Source: Lineus longissimus
Lineage: Eukaryota > Nemertea > Pilidiophora > Heteronemertea > Lineidae
Direction of reading: 5' to 3'
NCBI RefSeq assembly: GCF_910592395.1
Contig: NC_088322.1
Span: forward strand, 3,410,001-3,474,000
Length of the DNA: 64,000 bases
The position numbers and the translations under genes are program-made. Shown piece by piece: positions 33,047 to 43,000 of this stretch. The notes beneath the pieces were generated by a model. That model saw only the letters and a program-made list of their open reading frames with translations. It was not told where the DNA came from and ran no database searches. Numbering within the stretch: the first letter of the stretch is position 1; each line of letters begins with the position of its first letter.

Positions 33047-34309
33047 ATGGCTTGTAATAACGTCAATACCAATCAGAAGGCTGTGGAGGAAATGCTGACC
33101 GAAGACTATATAAAGAAGATAAGCAGGGATAAAATCGTGAAGAACGTTGATCGTGTTTCGAAATGTGTAGAATCTATTCGAAGAGAAGTAATCCGCGACA
33201 ATGTCACTGGTAAAGATTGTGGAATACGAATAGCTACGAATAAGGCAACTGATAAAATGTTTGGAAACGTATATTCAAATGATGTCGAATTGACAGCTCA
33301 GAAACGGTTGTTGGCTCAGTTGGACTCGATGGGGGAGATAAAAATGGATAATCTGCCTAATGTGGTTTTATCTATGGACGAAGCTCACAAGGAATTGGAA
33401 GAAATGGTCTACTGTATCGAAGATTTGTATTTTAACATGAATCCCGACAGGAGTAGTCGATATTTCGTTGACAACATACTACAACCGATCAAGTTAATGG
33501 GCTCTACGAGCAGTGGTGAGAATAATGCTCTGAATGACAGTATTAAAGACATTGTCGACGGATTGGATTTAAGGTGTTGCAGAGGCGAAGAATGTTATTT
33601 CTATAGAAAGTATTATCCAGAACTTGAAATGTATGGACCTGTGGCACTACCAAACAGTATCGTGAGTATGGTAACTGATTTTGTGCATGTTGTCAGTTGT
33701 TCAAGTATGTTGGACGATTATCTCGAAATACTGTGCAACGCTTTGAAACCATACACGAATAAGCAAAGGTGGATAATGGCAAAGGCGAAGAAAAATCGTG
33801 AAAAGTGCAAAAGTGATAATAATACATCTAAAAAGGGAGTTGCCGTTGAGGAGGCGGAGGAAATGTGCAGTTACAAGTGTGGGAATAACCTTTCACGAGA
33901 AGACAACACAGTAAAGGACGACGAAGGCATATTTAGGTGTATATTCTGTTTATTAATCGAACAACAACACAATGCTGCGATAAGAGACGTGAGAGACATT
34001 CGCGGTGACACAATTTTACTCGAAGAACAATTACATCGTAATGGTGGCATTAGTACAAACAACGATCAAGGACATGACAAAGGGCACGAAGCAGAACAAA
34101 GGCGAAAAAGGCTGAGAATACGTTTGGTTGGTTTTCGTGATTCGGATATTTTTAATTTTGGCCCTTTCGAAAACAGAACCAATTATGCCACAAAACATCT
34201 GGATGTGGGTGGTAATACGTTCACTGAACTTGAATCATTTGACTTTAGTAAAGTAACTATAGTTCGTGACCCCATAGATGGTCTTTTGAATGTCTGTGTG
34301 AAAACATAA
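33047..34309 (+). CDS. Unknown viral protein, 420 aa, with cysteine pairs
   Basis: The ATG at 33047 is chosen over a non-ATG extension that would run into the divergent gene. The first about 150 residues are helical. Cysteine pairs occur as CCRGEEC (about residue 179) and as CSYKCGNN ... CIFC (about residues 272-300), which could bind zinc. Lys/Glu-rich linkers separate them. The C-terminal about 60 residues look globular. The protein appears nuclear or cytosolic. No family is recognised; a packaging-type zinc protein is possible but unsupported. Confidence 0.7.
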   Translation: MACNNVNTNQKAVEEMLTEDYIKKISRDKIVKNVDRVSKCVESIRREVIRDNVTGKDCGIRIATNKATDKMFGNVYSNDVELTAQKRLLAQLDSMGEIKMDNLPNVVLSMDEAHKELEEMVYCIEDLYFNMNPDRSSRYFVDNILQPIKLMGSTSSGENNALNDSIKDIVDGLDLRCCRGEECYFYRKYYPELEMYGPVALPNSIVSMVTDFVHVVSCSSMLDDYLEILCNALKPYTNKQRWIMAKAKKNREKCKSDNNTSKKGVAVEEAEEMCSYKCGNNLSREDNTVKDDEGIFRCIFCLLIEQQHNAAIRDVRDIRGDTILLEEQLHRNGGISTNNDQGHDKGHEAEQRRKRLRIRLVGFRDSDIFNFGPFENRTNYATKHLDVGGNTFTELESFDFSKVTIVRDPIDGLLNVCVKT

Positions 34310-34435
34310 TGTGAAATATCGAAAAACAATTTTCGCAAAAATTTCGAAAAATATTCTAAGTCCCAACTTCCTGAAAATGAAGCAAAAATGTAAATAAATG
34401 TACAAAGTCCTCACTTCCTGTTTCTAACATCCTGT
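34310..34435. promoter_or_regulatory. Intergenic composite motif between convergent genes
   Basis: A TTTCGAAAAATATTCTAAGT block leads straight into CCCAACTTCCTGAAAATG. A second block follows, AAGTCCTCACTTCCTG, at about 34403. Both flanking genes end here, so the motif sits at 3' ends in this case. That makes a role in RNA 3' processing or chromatin or replication more likely than promoter function alone. Confidence 0.5.
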
Positions 34436-37400
34436 TTACATTCGTTTTTTCTCATATATGATGTATTTCTTCTGGTTTTTATGGCCGTCTTTCACGATAC
34501 CTGCAGCATGATAATTTGAAGCAACGCTGGAGATGGCTGCACCAGATATATACGATAAACCACTACTGTCCATTCCCTGGTAGGTGTGTTTTGCCATCAA
34601 TTCTTGTCTTTCGGAATGATCTCGACCTGTCATACATAATACTATAGGCCATAGAATGATAGACGCGATTAATAAGATGAGTAAAAGTGTGTCCCGGTAT
34701 TCGTTTATGAACGAGTGATATCTAATGTATGCTGATGACTTGCCGATAACCAAATAACCCGATGGAGCGAGATCTTCGGTTTTTTGACGAACGCTGTCCA
34801 CCATATTCAGTTTTTCATCCCCGAAATAAAGCGACACGACTTTCGGATCCCACACACTAGGGTTTTGTGGTAGGGCGCTTCTCCTTTGACGTGTACGGTG
34901 TCGCTTTTCACGCAGTCTCTTCATGATTGTAACGTTGGTATGTGTAGGGTCATACCTCCAGAGACTGCTTTTTTCACGAACTGGGAGTTCGGGTTGTTTG
35001 AAAGAACCGTCCAGTGTCTTTAAGTCGGGGAAATTGGTGTCGTAAGGATAGAAAGATTGTGGTATATTGGATCTTTCTTGTCTCTTGTAACGCTGTAGGT
35101 TAATTCTATCGATTGTGTTGCCATCCATTTCTGTTAGGAAATTACTAATTGAAATTGGGTCCATGGACTCTCTGAATGACACTTCTGTCACGTGATCTCT
35201 TATTCCCGCAGACCTATGACGATGAAATCGTGTTCTTTCGACATCTTCCGGTGTGGGCACGTAGTCTTGATCGGTAGCAAGCAATACGTGAGCCGCAGTT
35301 CTTGAAAAACGTCTTCCAGAGAAATGATGATTGATACGCGTGCCACCGTGCTCCGAACTTGTCGATATTGGGTCGTGTTTCTTCCTATGATACGAGTTAT
35401 AGTAATCAGATTGCTTGTTGTCGCTTATTCGGTGACTATTGCTCACAAATTTACCGTTGGCGTCGGAAAAAGTATATTTTTCATTGCCCACGTTAAATGT
35501 TTGAACTCCGTCGCCTTTTTGACACGGCTCGATCAAATCCAATCGGCGGCTTATCTTCCTTCCGTTATCAACCACTTGAGCGTAAAAAACACCTAAGTGT
35601 TTGTTTCGCACTTTAACAATGGGCGAAGTGAAGCACATGTCTGATAAGTAAACAGCGGCAGGTTGTAATTTGGTTTTCAAGTACATATTAGGCACAGGCA
35701 TATCGGGATAATTTAATCGCAGTGACGGAATGACGATCAGGTTTCGCCAATTTATCGTACCACATCGATGTAGGGCAACTTCGTCACCGGATCGTTCAAT
35801 TTCCACTTCGTCGTTGCCGAAAATCACTTGAGTTAGAATGCTTGGTTCGAGACGCCCCATTTTGTCGAATATCCTAGTCATATCGGTTCGATGTTGTTCT
35901 AAAGTGTTGTAAAGTCTGCCGATTAGTGTCATGAGTGATTTAGTTACGTCTTTCACGCGATCATCGCCAATACTGTTGATTTGATTGCTTTGCATGGGTA
36001 CAAATGAGCCGGTGTTGATTCCAGTGTATGAACTCAAATGACCCTGTGCTGGTTGGTTTCCCGGCGTGAATCCTGTTACTACAGACGCAGGAGTTGTGCC
36101 AATTGTGGTTAATGTGGGAACACCACCCACACAAGCCCAAGTGTGACCGTAGATGTCTTGGTATGTAACTAGTGTTCCGCCGCATATCACAGTGTCCAAG
36201 TCCGTTGCTTGTGATGTGAGTTCCTGGTTAAGCACAACGCCGTCAAATTGTGTTTCACGAAATTCTTGATGGAAACCCGTCTTTTCGAAATGGTGTTTGT
36301 TTTTAATTCTATTCCAGTCGGTTTTCCGCCTACTATTTACGGGTAGTTGAGTCGCATCAACAAATTGGATGAGAATTGTGTCATCTATCATGTATGTTTG
36401 ATGAACGGTACCAGGAGAGTCGATACATTTATTGTTATCGCCAACTATTCCTAAATCGATAGCTTCGTTCGAGTTTATTTTCTGAGTGTTGTACACTTTA
36501 AAGGAGATGGGCTCTGCAAACGAGTCGGGTGTGTCCTCTATGAAAACGTTGAGATTTTTTATGCCCTTGTTCTTAATTCCGATGTCCGTAATCTGAAGGT
36601 TGTCTGTGAAGAAGTTGAAAACGGGCATTTTCGTGTACAGAGTGTACGGACAGATATCCGCTTCCATAATGGACACTATAGTATCAACTCGGTCATTTTT
36701 GAGCCACATAACCGTTGCAGGATTGTCGTCTTGGTGATAATGACGCTGCTCGTGTTGATTTAAATTCACCCATCCGTACTTGGTAACATCGTTTGCGTTG
36801 TAGTATCCACTGGGCATTATCTTTTCGTCCGCGTCAGGTTCTTTCAGCACTTTTAGTGGAAGTGGGCCATATTTAGAAATAAGCCGTGGTCCATAGTTGT
36901 TTGATTTAAAGGGGAAGGAATACGTAAAAGGCACGTTAGTGTCAACGATGCAATTTCTGACAAATATTCGCCCGGCAACACGATTCGGACAATGTTTCAA
37001 GACATCTGATCGAGCGTATTTGTCAAAAATTGAATAAATCGTTGAATCGGTGACGTTTGTTCTGTACATAGATTCGCTGATTTGACCTAGACGCATTATC
37101 TCGTGCTGAAAATTTACTTTTTTAGCCGAATCGTCGTTATTGGGCGTCTGCATGCTAAAAACGGTACATTGTCTATCGTTTTTCCACTTGTAACATTCTT
37201 CCGGGTCCACTACTGTGATAATTTTCGGTAACCACGTAAATTGGATATCCCAAGCATTATCGTTGCATTTGAAAGCGACTTGGTACGTTTCAGCTTTACA
37301 GGCAAAGGCCGTGTTGAGAATGGCCTTTTTCTGATTGGGTGTGTAAACTTTGAGTTGTCCCGTTGTTTGACGTGTATTAACTAGCAAACCTTGACCATGG

Positions 37401-38107
37401 GGCCCATCAACGTGTTCGGTCAGCTGTTGATATGTGTCTAGACTGACATAACGATGCGGTTTTTCTTCGCAGAGTTTCACATTCCTCGAATCGTGTATGT
37501 CGGCCAATATTTCAGCATTCTTGAAAAGTATGGTCATAATCGGTAAGGGACGTGTGGCAATTTTATCGTTCCTGTCCAAGTAGGCGAGGAAGTTTTGATT
37601 GAATTTCGCAGCTACCGTCATTTGTTTGTAGGCCTGTCTCGTGTTCCTTATTCGTGGAAATAAGTGATCTAAAACCTGTTGTCGTGTGATTGTAAACGTG
37701 AATGTTAATTTCGTATCTGTGGAAACCCCTTCAGCCGACGTAATTGGACATGCGTCAAAATTTACAGCAGTGGATGGAAGTGACGGACACAATTTCAGCT
37801 TGGCTGCCTTATCGTAGAAAGCTTGTGCCGCCGTGTATGCTTTATCGGTTATTTTTATGTGTAACAAAATGACATTCTCCCTGGGATCGACAACATATTC
37901 ATCTCCTGTTTCGGCTATGAAATTATTAGCACCCACGAGGTTATGTGCTTTTTCACCATCCGCCTTGAGTTTGCTAATTAAAACATCCGATAATTGTCGA
38001 AGATTGTATTGTAGCAACGGCGTGCCGTCACCAATAGCATTCGCAGATTGAAAGGCATAGGCGAGAAAAACAGCAAAATTACAATACAAATAATAATAAA
38101 AAGACAT
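34436..38107 (-). CDS. Large viral envelope glycoprotein, 1223 aa, type I membrane topology
   Basis: The frame is intact from the ATG at 38107. An N-terminal hydrophobic signal (YYYLYCNFAVFLAYAFQSANA) is followed by an ectodomain of about 1100 residues with many cysteines and N-glycosylation sequons (for example TNVTDST, HTNVTIM). Near residue 1070 a run of basic residues ends in RTRQRRS, a furin-type site. A C-terminal membrane anchor (TLLLILLIASIILWPIVL) lies at about residues 1140-1160, followed by a tail of about 60 residues. It is expected on the virion surface or in infected-cell membranes. I recognise no family. It is the first of a minus-strand block of membrane and large genes. Confidence 0.82.
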   Translation of the reverse strand: MSFYYYLYCNFAVFLAYAFQSANAIGDGTPLLQYNLRQLSDVLISKLKADGEKAHNLVGANNFIAETGDEYVVDPRENVILLHIKITDKAYTAAQAFYDKAAKLKLCPSLPSTAVNFDACPITSAEGVSTDTKLTFTFTITRQQVLDHLFPRIRNTRQAYKQMTVAAKFNQNFLAYLDRNDKIATRPLPIMTILFKNAEILADIHDSRNVKLCEEKPHRYVSLDTYQQLTEHVDGPHGQGLLVNTRQTTGQLKVYTPNQKKAILNTAFACKAETYQVAFKCNDNAWDIQFTWLPKIITVVDPEECYKWKNDRQCTVFSMQTPNNDDSAKKVNFQHEIMRLGQISESMYRTNVTDSTIYSIFDKYARSDVLKHCPNRVAGRIFVRNCIVDTNVPFTYSFPFKSNNYGPRLISKYGPLPLKVLKEPDADEKIMPSGYYNANDVTKYGWVNLNQHEQRHYHQDDNPATVMWLKNDRVDTIVSIMEADICPYTLYTKMPVFNFFTDNLQITDIGIKNKGIKNLNVFIEDTPDSFAEPISFKVYNTQKINSNEAIDLGIVGDNNKCIDSPGTVHQTYMIDDTILIQFVDATQLPVNSRRKTDWNRIKNKHHFEKTGFHQEFRETQFDGVVLNQELTSQATDLDTVICGGTLVTYQDIYGHTWACVGGVPTLTTIGTTPASVVTGFTPGNQPAQGHLSSYTGINTGSFVPMQSNQINSIGDDRVKDVTKSLMTLIGRLYNTLEQHRTDMTRIFDKMGRLEPSILTQVIFGNDEVEIERSGDEVALHRCGTINWRNLIVIPSLRLNYPDMPVPNMYLKTKLQPAAVYLSDMCFTSPIVKVRNKHLGVFYAQVVDNGRKISRRLDLIEPCQKGDGVQTFNVGNEKYTFSDANGKFVSNSHRISDNKQSDYYNSYHRKKHDPISTSSEHGGTRINHHFSGRRFSRTAAHVLLATDQDYVPTPEDVERTRFHRHRSAGIRDHVTEVSFRESMDPISISNFLTEMDGNTIDRINLQRYKRQERSNIPQSFYPYDTNFPDLKTLDGSFKQPELPVREKSSLWRYDPTHTNVTIMKRLREKRHRTRQRRSALPQNPSVWDPKVVSLYFGDEKLNMVDSVRQKTEDLAPSGYLVIGKSSAYIRYHSFINEYRDTLLLILLIASIILWPIVLCMTGRDHSERQELMAKHTYQGMDSSGLSYISGAAISSVASNYHAAGIVKDGHKNQKKYIIYEKKRM

Positions 38108-38213
38108 GGTTATTACAGTATGTCGACACCAACATTGGGTGGAGGATTTATTTTATTTCATAGAAAAAACACAATTGGTAAATATGAAAAATTAGTCCCG
38201 GTTGAGAATTAGG

Positions 38214-39802
38214 TTACTCGTCTTTTTCACGCATCATGGTCTTTATACCGGTTGGATTTCTCCTTTGGAAGAGTGTGTCATAGACAAGTCTGTTTACCAA
38301 GTGGATCGTAGCCGACTTTTGTTGTACGACCCCACAGAGCACCACCACAAAGAATAATACAGCACACGCAATGTGAACGTATATCGAGTTCATGTGTTGC
38401 GGATGAAATTCGACCAGAGTTCCAATACAAATTGAAATGAAAACTACGTACGGGTAGATGAGAAGACGACTACCCAGAAATATTGCGTCGAAAACAGTGT
38501 AGCATAGACATAGAATGGTTATGACACATATAAATATGCACAAGACAGTTTCGGTAAAGAGAACGTTGGGTGGCGTGATGCCTTGTACGAGAGACGGTAC
38601 GTTATTGGCTACGCTGTGTAGATGGGCAAACACCAATGTTGCATCTATAGCGTTAATTAGTGCAACGAGCCCAAACGAGTAGAATCCGGTTTCATAGAAG
38701 AAAAAAACATTACGGTAGAATAAGTGTTGTTGAGCCTGAAATAGTGATCGCCCGTTTTACCACTGACAATGTCGTACTGAGACTTGGCGTCTATAATTTG
38801 TGCATCTTTACTAATATTGATAGTGGTGGAAGAGGACTTTGATCTTTTTTTCGTACCGCTGGAGGACGTTTCTTTCGAAAATACAGTATCTTCTTCGTCC
38901 CCAGAGTCCAAGGGGATATTGTGATCAATGCGTTTGTACTTTTTATGTCTGTGACGGCTCATTTTCACCTTAACCCAGTCTATAACGCCGTATAAAGGTA
39001 AGCCAACTTTACGAGCCAGCTCCTTTTCAAGTTGGTCGGGCGGCAGGAGACACGCCACCTTCATCATACGAATCACATCTTTTCGGTGGAAATATACAGC
39101 TAAGAGAGCGTGGAATAGAAATGCAGCCCAGAAACAGATGAACGACGCTGTAATGACGTTTTCAAAGTTTTTGTTGTTTTCCAAATATGCGTTCATGAGC
39201 TTGTAGTAGCCTGTTATGCCAGTATCGTGGTAAACTACGCCTTGCATGGGCTTAACGCTAAGATTATCCGTAGCTAGGGTTAACGTGTCTCTTGGAATGG
39301 CGTATTGGCCGACTTGAAAAGATTCCGGCCCAGCATTGCGATAATTGAAGATACGTTTTCGTTGATCACTCAAATACGATCCGCTAGCATAGAACGTACG
39401 TATGGACGAGCCTAAGGCAAAAAACGCCATAGACACAATGTCCCACGTGAAACTTAGTGGACTTTGTTCCATCATTGACTTGAAATACCAAGCAACCTGT
39501 CCCAACTTTTTCTTTCTACCCTTTTCCGTGTTGTCCATGACATTTTTAACGAAATCCTCGTAGTTTTTTCGATATCCACACGAGAAGTAGACGATTTTCG
39601 TGAGGGTAGCCATAAGAAGAAATACCGGGATAAACAGTTGCACGAACCAGTAGCCTTTCGTATTGAGAATCGACAAAACGGGCACGAAACTGTCATTTCT
39701 CGCAACCCTCATCTGCTGGAAGAGCTTATAGCCTTTCCGGTAGAAATCCAAGTTTCTAGACGATACGATGTCGTGAGACACGTACTCTCCACCGTAAATC
39801 AT
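38214..39802 (-). pseudogene. Multi-pass viral membrane protein split by a homopolymer frameshift
   Basis: A 381-residue ORF (39802-38657) contains membrane segments (VQLFIPVFLLMATLTKIVYF near residue 60; ICFWAAFLFHALLAVYF near 225) and a Ser/Lys-rich loop. It ends just after a run of seven T in the sense strand at about 38700. In the alternative frame the coding continues without an ATG to 38214, adding at least three further hydrophobic segments (CIFICVITILCLCYTVF, PYVVFISICIGTLV, IACAVLFFVVVLCGVV). The missing start and continuous style argue for one protein of about 530 residues with six or more membrane passes, broken by a one-base indel. A gM-like role is conceivable but unproven. The indel may be a sequencing error. 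Confidence 0.65.
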
Positions 39803-40003
39803 GATTGCTTCGCTGTGTCACTTTTTGAAAAAAATGATGAAAATTTCGAAAATTTTTCTAAGTCCAACACTTCTTGTTCGTGAATAATTTCTAAACCAGG
39901 AAGTTAAAAATACGTTTGTAAAACGTTGACATTTTTCAATGTCCCGACTTCCTGTTCGGAAACCATTCCGTAATATCACTTTCAACAGGAAGTTGGACTT
40001 GGT
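39803..40003. promoter_or_regulatory. Intergenic region with three AACTTCCTG-type motifs
   Basis: The composite ATTTCGAAAATTTTTCTAAG-TCC is followed by a degenerate motif (AACACTTCTTGTTCG), then by CCAGGAAGTT, then by CCGACTTCCTGTTCGG and finally by CAACAGGAAGTT. On the minus strand this block lies upstream of the multi-pass protein and downstream of the 1403-aa gene. Confidence 0.55.
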
Positions 40004-43000
40004 TCATTTTATAGTGATCGATTTTGCTTCCAACGCAAGTGAGACGTCTGTGAAAGACTGTATGGATTGTTCATCAAATATGGAAATAATCGTATCGTCC
40101 GTTGAGAGAGTTAAATTGCGAATTTCACGTTTCGATTCCTTTACAGCAGTTTTGAACACTGCGGGTACTTGAGATGTCGGAGATGATAAGAGTCTCTCTA
40201 GACGTAGGATTTCGGCATCGAGTATTACACCCATTAACCTTTGGTCACTTTCCTTAAAGTTATTGTTGTCTCCAGTGTCTAATAATGCTAATATTAAAAT
40301 TTCCGATAGCGTTGCTGCGGCCGCGGGTGTGGTGTGATTGGGTCTTGACTTACACGTTGTTTCGACATGCGACACTACGGCTGGTAAATGAGTGGCTGTT
40401 ATCCACCCAAATTCACGTAGTACAGTCCATATGAAGAAGGAGCCAATCAGGTGCATTTTCGTGTCTTCTGATTGAAGAGAATGTAAAGTCTGTTTTAACG
40501 TTCCGAATGCTTCGCCAGGACTGTCTGAAAATATCGTTTTGAATCCAAGAGCAGACAGGTCTTCGCCGATAACGTATCGTATGCCAATAATAACTTTCGG
40601 TTTTACACTCAGAACCACGCAAAGTCTGAATAGAGCATTTTCCAACGTGTTGATCGTGAACGAATTTGCGTTGTAGGCTGACATCAACAGTAAGGGTGCA
40701 TGTTGTCCAACTTCCGCATTGTGCACGATAAAATTGGTCAAGAAGGTGTCTGTGTCGTTGTTCATGAATTGCGAGGCGATAAACACTTGTATGTCCTTCG
40801 TATCTGGATACAAGGCGATATATCGTTTCAAATTCGTGAATATCAACTCGGTTCCTTCGAATGAGGGTAATCTTTGATGAGTGGTGGCGATAGTTGATGA
40901 TGTCTTTGTTGACGTGGATGATGTGGATGACGGAGATGACGACCAATGTTTATCGTGAGCTTCTTTTGAACGCTCCACCAACAGACACACTGCTGATATC
41001 AGGAGACATTTCAGAGCCAATTCATTGTATAGGAGAAAACTCAAGTGTACACCGTGTTTTCCCATATTTTTATCATTGACATGCGAGGGTCGAGTAATGT
41101 GGTAGAAGGCTTTCATCAATTCTACAGTAGCGTGTAAATTTGCCGAGTAGCAGGGATGTAACTGGGCAAACAGGTTTGAAATTGTATTATCTTTCATACA
41201 TGGTGAATTTTCGGTCAGTGTCACTTCTTCAGGTAGGTCCCTATTCAGGTAGCGTAGTAGAAGCTTCCTTTTTGGCTCGTCTTCAGAGTATTCGTTTGTT
41301 TGCATGTAACTTCTATACAGATCCAATGCCAATTCGACAACGTATGCAAATGTGTACTGGAGACGCTGTAAATGTGTGTGAAGTCTAGCCTGAGGTTTGC
41401 ACAATTCAAAGAATAATTTCGGACCGATATCAGCTTCTTTGTGGACAATCAGATAATCCAGTTGATCTGAGGTGAGAAAAATGTTCTTGTGAATACACTT
41501 GATCCACTTTGATTTTCCACTCGTGAGCACGTAACCGACACCGGGCATAACGAAATGGCCCATAGGGTTGTTTGTGGATTCTGTTGACGCTGTCGTGGAG
41601 AGCACTTTCCAGAGTATGTCGGCTACGGTGAGATTTTCATTGTCGAAATGTAACTGTGCTATCGTGTCTGGAACAAGGTCTATGATAACGTCGAGATTTT
41701 TGAACGTTTCCTCGAGCATAGGTTGATCGGATATCGAAGAGACGAATTGTCCGCAAAGATCTAGCATTCTCACTAAATAACGTCCGGTATAGAATATAGT
41801 ATTGTCTCTGAATGCTTTTGACTTGTCCATGATGCAGATGTTCATCGTGTTGACGAGTGACATGATTTTTGGTGCTGCAAAGTTTTTCACAGCGTCCCAA
41901 AGTCCACGGCCCCATTTCAGGACGGTTTTCAGTTTGGGTACCGGTACGGAGTGTGTGGTATCACTAAGCCACCGAAGGAAATCGTCGATGATCGGGATAT
42001 TGTATTTGTTGTTGAAAATACTGTGAATGAGCGATGTGATATTTTCGCTCTCGCTCGACCACAGTCTTGTATATAGGAGAGTGTAGCTTATTTGATGCCC
42101 ATATTTCTTCGCGCTGTCCAGTGTGCGAACAAGCCACCATACGGGATATCGCTCGGGATAGAGCGCATTTATGTTTTGCCGATCGGCCAACGAATGTAGA
42201 CCAGCTAGTGAATAATCATTGTCTTTCACGATGGGAAGTAACCATTTTTCGTCGCTTGAATCGTAGACAAGTCTTGTGAACAGAGTCAACACGTCACAAG
42301 CGAGTTCAGACATGTCTATGTTCATAGCTGGGACGTCTGGTGTGAGCTGAGCGAAATATTGATAAAAAAGCATGTGTACGTCTGCGGTGGTGAGCGCCGT
42401 ATTGACATTTTTCATGACTAGTGTCTGGTCCAGTACCCGTTCCACGAGGACTTTGTACTTAGGTGCTGTGTTGCTGATGACGGCTTGCCATTTCCGCAGA
42501 AGCGACGTTATAAATTTTAACCATGTGTATCCGTGTTGAATGATGGCGTTTGCTGCGAGGAGAACGAATGCAGTAGAGTCAATTTTATTCGGTTCTACGA
42601 TTTTACTGATAAGCGGTGTATTTTCTATCCACGCCATGGGGCCGGTGTTGGCGGCGGTATCGCTGTTGAATTTGTAGAAGTCTTCTGGTGTCAGCCACTG
42701 TGTGCACAAGGGTAGCTTGTTGGGGTGATGCGTCGAAGAAAACTCCATGAGCTGTGCGTAGATTTCACCGGGAAGTATGTGTGAGGGGTCAAACCACGTG
42801 AGTCCTATCCAGGAGTAGGTATGCTGTGTGGCCGGTATGGTATAGAGGATTTTCGGTAGGTAGGAGATGACTGAGGCATCGATGTTCACATAAAGAGCAT
42901 CTGTTATGTTGGTGATCGTGGAAGTGTGCCTGTTGAGTATTTCGAGCGAATGTGTGGTGGATGTTGATTCTGACACGTTTGTGGGCCCTTTACTACCACA

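Noticed and set aside
38214-39802. Naming the multi-pass protein glycoprotein M
   Set aside because: The number of membrane segments alone is not diagnostic and no sequence motif supports it.
40413-40946. 177-codon minus-strand ORF within the 1403-aa gene
   Set aside because: It overlaps the giant gene on the same strand in another frame, with biased composition and no domain.
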